Numbered from the stretch's first letter, positions 15,447 through 30,400 are shown. The stretch is 64,000 nucleotides of DNA from Pseudomonas sp. LS44 (GCF_024730785.1 NZ_CP102830.1:744001-808000); one strand, 5' to 3'. Numbers and translations: made by a program. Notes: a model not told the origin generated them from the sequence alone.

Positions 15447-18400
15447 ATGTCGGTCGAACCCATTCAGGCGGGTGCACGTGTACGCGCCAGCCATGCCAAT
15501 CCGGCATCCCTGTTCCGCCCGAGCCGCCTCACTGTCGCCGTGCTCATGGCCATCGGCGTCGCGCCGGCGTTCGCCGAGTCGAACAGCATCAACGTGCACA
15601 ACGGTGAGCTCAACGGCCTGGGCAACCCCAACGCCCCCGCCGGCGATGGCAATGTCAATGGCCTGCGGACGGGCCTGGCTACCGCCACACAGATCGCGGT
15701 TAACGGCAGCGTCACCGACATCACCACCGGGACGGTGAGTGGCAATACCGGCTTCAACTCCTTCAGCGACTTCACCGTTGGCGCGGGCAATACCGTCAAT
15801 CTGCATGTGCCGACCGGCAAGCAGAATCTGGTGAACCTGGTGCATGACGCGCAGGTGGTGGTCAACGGAAACCTCAACGGCCTGAAGGATGGCAAGATCG
15901 GCGGCAACATCGTGTTCGCCGACCCGCATGGCATGGTGGTGGGCGCGTCCGGGGTGGTGAACGTCGGCAGCCTGACGGTGACCACACCGAGCACCGAGCA
16001 GATGTACAAGCTCGCCTACATCGCCACCGCCAAGGGGAGTGCTTCCGAGGAGGACAAGCGCGCTGAGCAGGACAAGCTCGCCGGGCGTATCGGCCAGGGC
16101 GAGTTCCGCGACGGCACGGGCGAGTTCAGGGTCGAGGGCAAGGTCAACACGGCGGGGTCGCTGAATGTCTTCGCCGCCAGGGCGGTGGTCAGCTCCGGGG
16201 CGGTTCTGGAAGCGGGCGCCAAGGTCTTCAATGCGACGGTCAATACAAGTGGCCTGCCGGATGCCGTGGGCGCGGTGCGCGGCAACGGCAGCATCCAGAT
16301 CGTCGCGGCCGATTCGGCGGAGATTTCCGGTGAGTTGCGCGCACTGATGGCCGATGGCAGTGGTGGTGGCATCAATGTTCGGGCGGACAACCAGCTCGAA
16401 CTGAAGTCGGGCGCGCAGGTGATCGCCTCCGGCGAGGCGGGCAAGAACAGTGGCAAGGTACGCCTGGAAGGCGCCGACATAACCCTGCGCGAGGGCTCGA
16501 AAGTACTGACCACCGCAACCGGTTCCGGACAGGCTGGGGCCATCGAGATCGCCGGGCTCAGCGACATCAGTTGCACCTTCTGCGGCGACGGCAAGAGCGA
16601 CCCGAAGACTGCCGCCGATCTGCCGACGGCGCGGCCGCTGCTCACCGGCGCCAAGGGCGCTTCGACGGTGGTGGTCGAGAAGAGCGCGCTGCTCGATGCG
16701 CGGGGCGAGACCCGCAGCCAGGATGGCGATGTCAGCATCAAGGCCCTGGCGCTGGATCAACAGCTCGGCGGCTGGACCAACGCCGACGCCAAGGTCGAGG
16801 TGGATGGCGAGGTCCATGGGGCCAACGTCGTCATCGAGGCGCGCAGCATCGCCAAGGTCGACCCGCAATGGATGGCCAGCCTGCTGGGCGTCACCAGCGA
16901 GGACTTCAGCGCCAACTTCAGCGAGTTGTTCGACAAGATCAACGCCTATGACCGCACCGATTTCAAATCGCAGCTCAGCCAGGACCCGGACAACTACAGC
17001 GAGCTGCTGGCCATCCAGGATTTCGTCGCCGTATCGATGGCCGAGGCTAACGCGACGACCCGCATCGGCGCCAACGCGGTGCTGGATGCGAGCAAGGATC
17101 TCAGCGTCAGCGCCAGCAGCCTGCGGCAGGTGGAGACCGAAGTCGACAGCACGGTCATGTTGGTCAACTCGAAGATCCCCGTCGGCCTTGGCTTTTCCTA
17201 CGGCAGTATCAGTGGCACCACCGCGGTCGAGATCGACAGCGGGGCGAAGCTCAATGCTGCCGGCGATATCACTCTCGACGCCTACAGCGAGAACCTGTTG
17301 CACGTCAGTACCCTGGCGGTGAACAGCCACGACGCCCAGGGCAATGCGCTGAGCACCATGGGCCTGGCGTTCGGCATGGCCAGGAGCGACACCTCCACCA
17401 CCCTCGATGTAGCGCATGGGGCGGTGTTCAAGCTGGGCGGTGATATCACCGCACGCGCCGTCACAGAGCAGGATCTGAGCAATAACGTCACTTTCGAGGC
17501 GCGCGGCTCGGGCGCCACCGGTGGTCCGGCGGTCGGTTTGGCGCTGTACAACAGTAAGACCAGCGCGCAATTCGATGCCAACCTGGATATCAGCGGCGGC
17601 CTCAATGTTGCCGCCCTCGACTTGATCCATCAGCAGGTCAACCGGGTCAGCGTGCAGGCCGGTAAGAGCGAGCTCAACTACCTGACCTCCAAGGCTATTA
17701 CGCCGCTGTCGAACTTCATCGTCCCGCGGCTCAAGAAGTTCCTCGGCCTGACTTGGACCCCCGACGATGCCACCGACGGGAGTAAATTCCGCGTCGGCTC
17801 GGCCGTCGCCATCACCCTCGCCGATCATCAGGCCAGCGCCCGCCTGGGCCAGGACGCCGCGCCGACCCTGTCGTTGGGCGGCGATCTCAGCGTACAGGCG
17901 TTGCAGCACCAGGAAAGCCTGCGCAACACCGCCGCCAGCACGGTCAACTCGATTGCCCGCGAAAGCGATACCGCCGAGTACTCGCTCAGCCTGGCGGCGG
18001 TCTACAGCCAGCTCGAGCAAAACACCCAGGCTACGATCGGCGACGACGTCACGGTCAGCGCGCGCCACATCGGCGTCGGCGCGAAGAACGAAATCCCGAT
18101 CAACGACCGCAGCCTCGACATCTTCAAGGGCATGGACAAGTGGGGCTCGCTCAGCGAGGTCTTCGCCAACCTGACGGCGGCCGCCAAGCAGATCGCGGAC
18201 CCGGGGCAGATGCCCAGTCAATACGCCAACGCCACCGGAAGCGCCGACAAACTGGGGCTGGCCGGGGCAATCTCGATCCTGCGCACTAATGTCGATGCCG
18301 GCGCCTGGGTTGGCGACAACGTCACGCTCACCGCGACCGGCAGCGGCCCGTGGAGTAGCACGCTGTGGGACGAGCGCAAGGACGACGGCTCGCTGCTGCA

Positions 18401-21400
18401 CACCTGGTCGCTGAACAGCGACGTCTGGGGCGACGAGAAGGTCGCGGCCGGTAACTGGTTCGCGCCGGTGACGGTGCTGGCGGAGAACCGCGTCGAGCGC
18501 GTGGCGGTCGCCGGTAATCTCGGTCTGCTGCTGTTCGGCTCCTCCTCGTCCGGTCAGGGCTCGGCCGTCGGCGCGGGTCTCAATCTGGTCCAGCACACCG
18601 GGAATGTGGTGGCGGGCATCGGCTCGGGCACTAGCGTCACCGCCGATGGCGTGCGCGTCGCGGCGCGGGAAAAGGATTTCATCATCGACGTCAGCCCGTC
18701 CGCTGGCGCCGGGCCCAGCGGCGCCGGCAACGGTTCGGTGGTGCTGACCCAGCTAGACACCACGGTCAACGCCTCGATCAGCAACGGCGCGACGCTCAAG
18801 GCGCGCAACGTGCAGGTGACGGCGGACCACGTGCTCAGTGTCTGGAGCGCCAGCGGTGCGCTGGCTTATTCGCAGAACGTCGGCGTGGGCGCGGGCGTGG
18901 CGATCAACCTGATCGACAGCGATATCCAGGCGCTGATTGGCGACAACCGTGACATGCGCCTGCTCGCTGACCCCGGCATGGCGCCGCTGCAGTCCACCTG
19001 GAAGGTCGATGAACTGGGCGTGACGGCAACCTCGCAAGGGCAGAGCGGCGCGTTCTCCATCGCCGGCGCCGTGGCGCGCACCCAGCAGCCGGAGGAGAAG
19101 AAGTATGAAACTCCGGCGCGTAACGACACCAACAAGATCACCGCCACTCTGGAGGAAGCGGTCAAGGTTGCCGTCAAGGACATGGGCAAGCAGCTCGGCT
19201 CCTACGTCGATACCTTCCTCGGTCTGTTCAAGAAATCCGAAGGCAACGTAGATCCAGTCGGCGGCCTGAGCCTGGCGCTGGCTGGTTCGGCGAGCGTCAA
19301 CCGGTCGAACCAGAAGACCCGTGCGCGCATCTCCGACATCGTGCTCGACCCGCGCCAGCCGGGCGCATCGCCCAACGGCACGCGGGTCAGCGTGCTGGCG
19401 CTGAACCAGACCGACCAGTTCTCCGGTTCCGGCGCCGGTGCGCTGACCATGGCCAAGAACATGGCCAAGTCCGACTACAGCGCGGCGCTCTCCGGGGCGG
19501 TGGCGGTGAACCTGCTGGGCAACCTCACCGAAGCCCAGCTTAGTGGCGTGACCTTGCGTGAGAACCGCGAACTGAGCGTGCTCGCGCTCAGCGCCGGCGA
19601 CCAGGTGGCCATGGGCCTGGGCCTGTCGGTCAGTACCGCCGGCCAAAGCGGCAATGTCGCCGGCGCGCTATCGGCGTCCATTGGTCTGATCAAGAACACC
19701 ACGCGCGCCAGTGTCAGCAACAGCCACGTGCAAGCCTGGACGGTGGCCGATAGCCCGATTCTTGTGCAAGCCTACGACCGCTCCCGTGCATTGCTGGGCG
19801 GCGGCGCGTTCGCCGGTGCTTCCGGCTCCGGCACCAGTGTCGGCGGTGCGCTGACCATGGCCATGCTTGGCAACGTCATCGAAGCTGGCTGGGAGGATAG
19901 CGAGGCGCTGGGCTTCTCGCGCATGGACGTCGGCGCCTACAGCGGCATGCAGACCCTGGTCGGGGCGCTTGGCGTCGCGCTGACCGGCAGCGACGGCAAG
20001 GCCAGCGCTGCCGGCTCGTCCTACATTGTGGTGTCTGGCAATACGGTCAAGGCGAGCATCAACCGGGCAACCCTGCAGGGCGGGGCGGTGAGTCTGCAGG
20101 CGCGCAGCGTGTCGGGTATCGGCGCGCTGGATGCACTGCTCGGCGCGGGCGGTGGCGGCCTGGACGGCGTGGGCCTGAGCGCCGACGCGGTGAAGGACAT
20201 CCAGGTCAACGCCGACCACCTCGAAGACAGCGACGACGATGGTCAGGACGAAACCTCCAGCCCGTCGCTGTTCGACAGCCAGATATCCGGCGAATCGATC
20301 CTGGCCATCGCCGGCAGCGTGGCCGTGGGCGGCAAGGCGGCGATTGGCGCAGCGATCGGCGTCATCTATCTGGACAGCGACTACCTCGCGAGCCTGACCG
20401 AATCGACGTTGACCCTTTCCGGCGACCTCGACGTGGCGGCGCGCAACGACACCGAAGTGCTTGCGGCATCGATCAGTGGTGGCGTCACCAAGGACTCCGT
20501 CGGTATCGGCGGCTCGGCGGCGCAGATCGTCGCCCGTGGTTCGGTGACGGCGCAGGTGCTGGGCGCCGACGGCGCACCGATGCGGATCGAGGCCGACAAC
20601 CTGCGGGTGTCGGCGGAAAAGACCGGCGGTTATTACGCCCTGGCTGGCAGCATTGCCGGCGGTAAGCAGGCGGCGGTCGGCGTGGCCTACGCCAGTACCG
20701 ACCTCGAGCAGGACGTGGCGGCGCGACTGGATGCGCTCGACGTCGAATTGAGCGGCGCGGCGGACATCCTCGCTGCGCAGCAGAACAAGGTGCGTACCGC
20801 GGCGGTCGCCGGTGCGCTGAGCAGCACAGCCGCGGTCAGCGGTTCCATCGCTTACAACCGCATCGCCGGTGACAGCGAGGCGACGCTGGACGACAGCACA
20901 ATCAAGGCGGCGGGGTTGGCCTTGAGTGCCAGCCGTCCGGGGCTGGACAGCAGCATCTGGTCGGCAGCGGGCAACGTTTCGGTTTCCACCGGCGCGGCGG
21001 GTGTTGGCGCGGCATTGGCGACCAACCTGTTGCAGGCCCAGCGCACGGCGATGATCCGTGGCAGCACCCTTAATCTGAGTGGTGACTTGAATGTCCTCAG
21101 TGCCTTCGACGGGGAGATCTACGGCCTGGTCGCCGGTGCTGCCGGCGCGGGCAACGTGGCGGTGGAAGTTACTTCGGTCACCAACCTGATCCAGGGTGGC
21201 GACCGGGCCGGTATCACCGGCAGCACGGTGAATATTGTTGGCGGCGGCCTGAATGTGGAAACCCGCGCGCTCGACGGCCTGAGCATCTCCGCGCTGGCGG
21301 CTGTGGCGGTGGGCTCGGGCAGTGTTGGGGTGGGCCTGGCGAACGCCAACAACATCATCGAGGCGACCCGGCAGGCGAGCATCGATAGCTCCACGCTGAC

Positions 21401-24400
21401 GTTGGACGGCGCACTCAACCTGCTCAGTGGCGGCGCCACGCAGATCCGCTCCGCCGCGCTGGGCGCGGGCGGTGCGGGGAGCGTCGCGGTGGGGGCCTCG
21501 GTGGCGGTCAACGTGATCGACGGCAGCGAGTTGGCGAAGCTCAGCGGTAGCTCGGTTACGGGCGCCAGTGCCTTGAATGTGCGGGTCACCCAGGGCGGCG
21601 CGCGCATCCGCACCCTCGCCGGTAACGTGCAGGGCGCGGGCAGCGGCGCCGGTGCCGGCGCGGTGGCGGTCAGCACCATCAGCCAGATACGCAGCGCGAG
21701 CATCGCCGACAGCGTGCTGAATCTTGGTGGCGCGCAGGTCGTGGTCGAGTCGTCGACCCGCGCCGATATCGACACCATCGCGGTATCCGGCGCTGGCGCC
21801 GGGGCGGGTGCTGGAGCGTTCTCCAACACCAGCAACAACATCAGTGCGAAAACCCTTGCCGAGCTGAGCAACGTCAGCGGCACGGCCGGCAACCTGTCGC
21901 TGCTCGCCAGCGATGCCTCCAGCATCGATGCGCTCGCCGGCTCGGCAGCCGGGGCGGGAACGGCGGCGGTGGGCGCGGCGACGGCCATCAACCGGATCGC
22001 CAGTCAGATCGAAGCCATCCTTAGCGGCGGCTCCCTGAACCTGAGCAACCTCCTGCTCGATGCCGATTCGGCGGCGAATATCCGTGCCCTGTCGGCCAGC
22101 GGCGGCGGTGCCGGAGTCACGGCGGTGATGGGTTCCATCGCGACTAACCTGATCGACACCCACGCCCGTGCGCGCATCGGTGGCGGGGCGCGGGTCATCG
22201 CGACGAACAACATCGGCGTGTCGGCCAGCAACATCGATACCATCCTCGGGATTTCCGGCGCTCTGGCCGGCAGCGGCAATGCCAGCGTGGGCGTGTCGGC
22301 TACCACCAACCTGATCGGCAGTGTCACCGAGGCCTACATCGACGGCGCGCAGACCGCCGTCAGCGCGCTCGCCCAGAACCCGCAGGACCAACTGCTGATC
22401 GACAGCGGCGAACTGCTCAACGCGCCCTCCGACAGCTATGCGTTCTGGTCGCTCGGCGTCTACAACCCGGTCGCCGGGCTGGGCCTGGGCAAACGCTCGA
22501 TCACCGGTCTGGCGGTCCAGGCCAGCTCCCTGCAACAGATCGCGCAGATGGCGGCGAGCGGCGCGGTGTCGGTGGTTCCCTTGGCGGGTGCGGCAGTGGC
22601 GGCGCTGGCCAATGTCAGCGTGATCGGCGGGCGCACCGTGGCCGCGATCAGCGACGCCTCGATCAATCAGGAATCCGGTGCCAGCTCGGCACAGAATGTT
22701 CGCGTCGGCGCGGCCAGCCACAGTCTGACCTCGGGCTACCTCGGCAGCGTCGCCGTGTCCCTTGGCGCGGCGGGCGTCGCGGCGACGGTCGACACCACCA
22801 GCATCAACCGCACGACGCAGGCTGGCATCCACCGTGCCAACCTGGTCAGTGCCGGCGCGACCACCGTCGATGCGTCCTCCAGTCAGTACGCCAACAGCCT
22901 GCTGGCGAGCGTCGGCGGCGGGATCGTCGGCGTGGCGGCCAACGCTACGGTGACCTTGCTCAAGGCCCAGACTCAGGCGCTGATCGATGGCGGCAGCCGA
23001 ATTTCGGCCGGTTCGCTGGATGTGCTCGCAGCTTCCTTGCAGCGCTTGGCGCCTAACGCTTTCTATATCGCCGGTGGAGCGACAGCCGGTGGGGCGAACT
23101 TCGCCTTGGTGCAGAGCCAGAACCTGACTCGCGCCTGGATCGGCGACGCGGCGACACGCACCAGCGTCGCTGGCGGCGCGGTGAATATCGACGCGCACAG
23201 CGATGCGCGCCTGCTGATGACCGCGGCGGGTGCCGCTGCGGGTGGCAGCGCGGTTGCCGGATCGGCCGCCCTTGCGCTGCTCGAGAACGAGACTGAGGCC
23301 GGCTCCAGCCAAACCGACTTCGGCTCGGCGAACAAGCGCATCGGCAGCCTGCGCATTCATGCGCAGGACGACCTCACGGCCCTGAGCAACGTGGGCTCGG
23401 CGGCGGTCAGCGCCGGGCTGTCTATCGGCGCCAGCGCCAACGTGCTGGTCAGCAACAGCGCGGTGCGTGGGCGGCTGCTCGACAGCACGCTGTATGCCAA
23501 TGGTGGCCTGACGCTTGAAGCGCTGCGCAATGACGACATCAACCTCAACACCCTGACCGGCAGCGCCTCGCTCGGCCCGGCGCTGGGTGGCAGCATCGGT
23601 CTGCTATTGCTCGGGCCCGACGCGACCAACGTCAGTGCCGGCGGCGAAAGCGCCAATCCGCTGGATGAACTGAACAAGAATGGTTCGGGCACCCTGGCGC
23701 AAGCCGAGTCGTTCGGCTCGACGGACGTCGACAGTGGCGTGAGCTACCAGCAATACCGCAAGAAGGCCGATGGCACTTACGAACTCGTCACCCTGACTGA
23801 TAGCGATGCGCAGACGGCGCTGGCGGCGAAGGGCAGCTTCAGCCTCGGCCAGCGGCTCGCCGATCCGTCGCTGAACCGCCACGAGACCGTGGCGCGGATC
23901 AGCAACAGCACACTCGACCTGGGCGGCGCGGCGCGCGTTGTGGCGCAAGACACGCTGCACAGCGACAACCTGGTGGGCAATGCCGTGCTCAGCGGCGCCG
24001 CTGGCGTTGGCGGGGCCTTTGGCTTCAGCCTGGTCAATGGTCGGGTGAGCAGCGAAATCCTCGGCGGCGCCCTGAAGGCGGCGAGCCTCGACCTGGCGGC
24101 GCGGGCCGTGCAGAGCGGCGATGCCGCCGTCGGCGTACAGGCCATCAGCGGCGCGGCCGGCTTCGCCGCGGGCATCGGTGCGGCGGTGGGCGTGGCGACG
24201 CTGAACAATCAGATACTGGCGAACCTCGCGGGCAACCTCCAGGTGTCCGGCGACTTGCGTGGCCAGGCCCTGGACTCGCAGGGGGCCGATGTCGACGCCC
24301 TGGGTGCCGCGGCTGGAATCGGTGGTGGTGCCGGGCTGGTACTCGGCGTGGCTAGCCATGACAGCAGCGTCAACCTGCGGCTGGCGCCGGGCGTCAGCGC

Positions 24401-27400
24401 ACAGGGCGGTAACATCGATCTGGATGCGACCTCGCGCGGGCACCTCGATCTGCGGGGGCGTGGTGCGGCGGCGGGCCTGCTGTTCGGCGCCAATGCCAGC
24501 GTGCTGGTTGCGCGCGACCAGAGCCGCGCGGTGCTGGATGTCGGTGCCGGCTCCACCCTGCAAGCGAGCCAGAGCCTGTCGCTCAATGCCACGGCCAGCC
24601 CCCAGTTGCGCGCGAGAAGCGAAGGGATGGCGCTGGGCGGTTACGTTGCCGCTGGGGCCAGTGTGGTCGACGTATTGGCCAAGGCCACGGCGCAGCTAAA
24701 CCTCGGCGCCAACGCATTGCTGCGCGCACGCACAGCGGCGATCAGCGCCGAAGTCGGGCGCGATGGCGGCTACAGCGCCGATGTCAGCGCGGCCGGTGTC
24801 AGCGGCGGATTCGGCGTCGCCGCGAACGCGGTGGTGGCCTCGGCCCGCAATGAAAGCAGCAGCCTGCTGCAGAGCGACAATTCCACCCGCTTCGACGGGC
24901 AGGGCGGCTCCTGGCTGCTCTCCGCGTCCAGCGATGTGGCGCAGCGCGCCAGCGCCAGCGGCATCGCAGCGGGCCTGCTGAGCCTTGGTGCCCAGGTCGC
25001 CAATGCCAGCGCGGATACCCAGACCCGCGCGCTGGTCGGCGGTACCTTCAGTGGCACCTTCGCCTCCTTCAAGGTTGCGGCCGGTGGCGAGGTGAACAAC
25101 CTGGCCAGCGCCAAGGCCGGTCAGGGCGGCCTGATCAGTGGCGCGGCGGCTGTCGCCAAGACCCGCGATTCGAGCGTCACTCGTGCGCAGTTGTTCGTCC
25201 AGGGCAGCGCCGCCAGTCTCGGTGAAGTCGGCCTGTCGGCGCTGCACGGCTCGACCTTCGACGGCTTCGTCGACAGCATCAATGCCTCGCTGATCGGCGC
25301 CAGCGGCGCGCACGCACTTCATACGCTGGACCTGGACACCAGCAGCGAGTTGCTCGCCGGCAGCGTATTGAGCAGCAGCGCTTACGAGCAGAGCGCGCAG
25401 AACAAGGTCTACAAGTACGCCAGCGGCGATTACAACGTACAGTCCGGCTCCGGCGGCGTGGTCGATGCGGCGGCAGCGCTGAGCGAGGCCGAGATGCGCC
25501 TGAGCGCGCGCAGCACGATCGGCAACAACGCCGTGGTGCGCGTGGATGGCGACTGGCGCGCGCCGAAGAATCTCTCGGTGCAGGCCTACAACTATGTCTA
25601 TGGCCGTGACCGGGTGAAGCTCGACAGCGGTGGCGCGATCACCATCGCCCTGGCACGGTCGGAGCTCGACGTCAGCCGGGCGCAGGCGCTGGTCAGCATC
25701 GGCTCCGGCGCCAACCTGTACAGCGTCGGCGACATCATCCTCAGCGCCAGTGGCGACTACGACCTGGATGCCCGCGCGAGCGCCAAGACCTATGGCCTGG
25801 CCGGTGCCGCGCGCGGCTACAGCCTGGCGCGGGTGAATGCCAGTTACGATGTGCAACTGGCCTCCGGCTCGACCCTGCTCGGCTATGGCGATGTACGCCT
25901 GTACGCCGGCCAGGACGTCGCCGGCGGGGCCAACCAGGCGACCCTGGTTGCGCGGACCGACCTGTGGAACAACACCGCCTTCCCGGTGGTGAACGATCCC
26001 GACGCCGACGCCCTCTACAGCCGCAGCGCCAATGTGACGGTGAACAGCGGCAGCGCGGTGAACAGCGTTGGCGATATCTTCGCCTATGCCGACAAGGGCT
26101 ACGGCAATCTGCTCGGCAAGGGCATCGCCAAGGATCTGTACAAGGAAGCGCTGAGCGAGTTGCTGGGCATTTCCATCGAGACCGAGAGCGGGCGCTCGGT
26201 CAACTCGTCGAGCGCCGTGGTGCGTGTCGACGGGGCGCTGCGTGCCGGCTTCTACAACATCCAGACACTCAAGGTCAGCGGCCTGGAATACTGGTACGAC
26301 GGTCAGCTGCGCACGCTCGACGAGCTGAAAGCGATGCCGTCCGCATCGCTCGATCCGGCGAAGCTACAGGTGCGTCCGGGCATCAGCGAGGTCAGCGACA
26401 ACATCGGCTATCGCCTGGTGCAAGGCACCTACTCGCAGTACATCAGCCAGCGTATGACGCAGCTCAACAAGCAACTGACCGACTACGGCCTGTCAACGGT
26501 CGAGCGCACCGCCATCGAGGCGGAAAAGCGGCTGTTGCAACAGTCGCTGGACAAGCTGTTCACGGACATGGGTGGTAGCACGGCCAACGGCGCCAGCCTG
26601 AGCCGCGACATGAATATCTGGATCCTCGAGGTCGACCCGATCCTCGCCAAGCCGGGTAACGTGCAGGTGATCGGCGACGCCCTGGTGGGTGCTGGCAGCC
26701 TGCGCGCGCCGGGCGATGCACGCATCGAGGTGATCAACGACAGCCAGGCGTTCCTGCGCCTGAACGGCCTGGAGATCCCCTACCGCGATGGCGGCCAGTT
26801 GATTTTCAACCGTTCTTCGCTGGGCACGCTGGCGGAGATCAACGCCGCCAACGCCGCCGGCCATGGCAGCGCGTCCTTCCGCGAGCTGATTCTTTCGGCC
26901 AACTCCGGCGAGCCCTCGATCACGGTGCGCAACAGTTACAACCCGGCCAGCGGCCAGCTCGGCCTGGACGGCCTGCGCGCGCCGGCGCCGGACATCTTCA
27001 TCAACAAGCGCATCTCCAACCAGCGCGGCACGGTGGAGGTGACCGCCAGCTACGGAAGCATCTATTCCAACGCCGATGTGCGCGCCAAGTCGCTGAAAAT
27101 CAGCGCCGGTCGCGACTTCGTGCTCAATGCCGGAAACGCGTTCCAGTTCATCGGCGGCGACCCGTCCACCAACAACAACGGCAGTTACCTCAACGGACCG
27201 AACGCCGCCTACAACGTGGTTGCCGGCAACAATGTGGTGATCAGCGCCCAGTACCTGAACATCGGTGGCCTGATCCAGAGTGGCGTGGCCGACTGGCTGG
27301 CGAACATTGACCTGTCGAACCCGAAATTTGCGCAGATCGACTCCCAACGTGCGCGGTACAAGGCCGGCAAGGCCGGGCCGCTGTTCCAGTTGCAGGCCAG

Positions 27401-30400
27401 CGATGCGCAAGCGGGACGGCTCGGCTACAGCTATGACTTCCGCACTGAACGGCTGGTACTCGACCAGGTGGAAGTCGCCGGCGGCTACATGGAGCTGACC
27501 GGCTACATCATGAGCACTGGCAACGGCGAGCTGAAGGTTCTCGACGGCTACAGCCAGGTCAAGGTGAAGAACAACACCGGCTACCAGCTCGGCCTGAACG
27601 GCATCGACCTGGGCGAGGGCGCGTCCGGCACCCTGCGTATCAACGATGTGCGACGCAACGCGGCCGGCCAGGAAGAGGTCTGGTCGTCGGTCTATACCCG
27701 TACGCTGAACGACATCGAGCTGCAGTACGGCCTGAGCAAGGACGTGCTCAATGCGCAGAAGAGGGTGGTCGCTGCCAACAGCCGGGAAACCTTCTTCGAC
27801 CCGGTACAGGGCCGCTCCTACGTCTGGCTGACCGGCCAGGACCAGACCCGCACCACGGTCACCACCTACTTCAAGGACAAGTTCTGGGGAGCGTTCAACG
27901 TCGGTGACGGCGAGTTCTACGACCAAGATGTCTGGACATCGGCCGCCAGACCCATCGAGGGCGCCGATTACATGGGCAGCAGCGGTGTCGGCCTGAACGG
28001 CGGGCAGATCTACTCCGAATCGAATACCTACTCGACTGGTGACGCACCGCAAGTCAGCACCGAGACCTGGACCACCTGCGAGGCCTGGTTCCTCTGGTGC
28101 CACGTCAAGCGCAGCTGGCTGGAGCGCACGGAGGTCAAGGGCGAGAAAGTCATCAACCGCTATACCGTCGCCGCCGATGAGCGAATCAAGGTCAACTTCT
28201 TTGGCCATGATCAGGGCCTGATCAATGTCGACTCGGCATCGGATATCGTGCTGCTCGGCTCGCTTTACAACCAGAACGGCACCACCACGCTCAAGACTGC
28301 CGGCTCGCTGACCCAGGCCAACGGCGATGTCGTGGTCGCGGCTCGCGATCTGGTGCTCGATACAGGCAAGGGTATCGGTTCGACCCAGGCGCTGCAGGTA
28401 CAGGTCAGCGGCAGCCTGGCGGCCAACTCGAGCAAGGGCGACATCCGTATCGATGGCCTCAACGGTGGCTTGAACCTGGCCAGGCTGAGCGCCGGTGACG
28501 GCGATATCCTGCTCAGCGCTCAAGGCAACATCGTCGCTGCCACTCCGAACCTGGTGATCCAGGGGCATTCCATCAGCCTGACCGCCAGCCATGGTTCGAT
28601 CGGCACGCTCAATGCGCCGTTGAGCATCGATACCAACTACGGTGCCGGCTCCAATTCGAAGCCGGGGTTGCTCAAGGCCTCGGCGGTTGGCAACGTCTAT
28701 CTGCGCGAAACCCTCGGCGATCTTGCCGTCGACCAAGTGATCGCCGGCGGCGACGTCTGGCTGAAGGTGGTCAACGGCGATCTGCTCGATGGCAACACTT
28801 CGCTGTCCTACGACGACCGCGCACTGGCCGAACTGCAACAGCTGTGGGACGACATGGGCCTGAGCGGCGCCGCCGCGGCGCGCTCGCTGGACGAGCAGAA
28901 GGCGGCCCTGGAGGGCGCGGGCCAACAGCGCTTCGCCAAGTACTGGAGTCTCAAACAGGGCGCCGATGCCACCGGGCAGGTATCCCTGCCGACCTCCGAA
29001 GTGGAGCGGTTGAAGAGCCTCGGCTTGAGCGATGCCGAGATTGCCACGCGCCAGTCGGCGTTGCAGGGCGAGTACGCCGCGCTGGCGGTGGAGTTCGCCG
29101 GTACCTCGGCCGACTATGTCTACGCTCTTGACGCCACCACCCTGGGAGCCTTGCAGGGCAGCTCCGCGTGGAGCCAGGAGCAGTTGCAGTATTCGATCTC
29201 CTCGGCGCTGGCCACTCGCGGCAGCAACACCCAGGTCAAGGTCGAGCAGTTGAACATCGACGGCAACAACGTCACCTTGCAGGCCAACCGCGTCGGCAAG
29301 GTGCTCGCCGCCGACCAGATCGTCGACCTCAGTCAGGGGCTGGGCAATCTCTCCAAGGATCAACTGGCGGCACTGGCGGGCGCGGAAGTGGACGACGTCT
29401 ACTTCGACGACCCGAACAACCGCTCGCTGCTGCGCATCGTCCAGCGTGACGACATCAACCTTGCGGCACGTGGCGCCATCAGCGTTACCGCGCTGGGCGA
29501 TGTCTACCTGGGTGGTGAGCGCAACCTGAACCTGTTCGACGTGCGCGGCGACACCGTGCGCATCAAGACCGACGGCAACATCGAAAGCGCCAGTGGCGCC
29601 AATGTGGTCCTGCGTGGCCACGACGTGATCCTTGAAGCAGCCAACAGCGCCATCGGCAGCCTGGGCGACGGTCTGCACGTGGCGGTCACCGGTGACTTCA
29701 CCGCGCGTGGCGACAGCGTGCGGATCACCCAGCACGGCGATCTCAACGTTGACCGCATCACCGGCCTGAATAGCCTTGACCTGACCGTACTGGGCAACCT
29801 CAACGCCGCTCGCCAGCTCGGCGAAACGCTGCTGGGCGGCTCGGTGAATCTCAAGGTCAGCGGTAACGCCGGCACGAACCTCGGGCGCATCCAGTTCGGC
29901 ACCGGGCTGAACCAGCGGATCGCCCTGAGCGTTGGCGGCGATGCCTGGGTCGGCGGACTGCAGGGCGCGATCGTCAGGCCAGGCACGCTGAACTTCGCCG
30001 GCGTCACTGTCGGTGGTGCGCTGGATATCGGCCAGGCCTACAACCTCACCCAGGACGGCCAGTGGCAGGTCGGCAGCTTCAACCTCGTACTCGACAATGA
30101 CTGGAGCATGCTGGCCGGCAGCCGCCTGAACGCCGACGGTGACATCGTTGCGCGTCTCGCCGGGGATGCCGAGTTGGCGGATGTAACCGCTGCCGGCGAC
30201 CTGTCGATCGACGCCAGGACCCTCCAGGCCAGCGCTGCCGGTGCGGTCATCGGCGCCGGCAACCTGCTGCGCCTGAACGGTATCGGCGACCTCGGAGCGG
30301 CATCACGCTGGCTGACGCTGTCCGCCGACGAACTGGATGTGGTCAGCCAGCAGGGTGCGATCTACGCCAATCTTGCCGGCGGCATCCAGCGTGGCCGGCT

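Noticed and set aside
15357..18596. A 1,079-codon open frame on the minus strand opposite the adhesin gene, and a similar one of 1,230 codons at 19668-23360
   Set aside because: They are by-products of high GC and the Gly/Ala-rich repeats of the adhesin. They are rich in Arg, Gln, His, Ala and Gly with no domain pattern or binding site.
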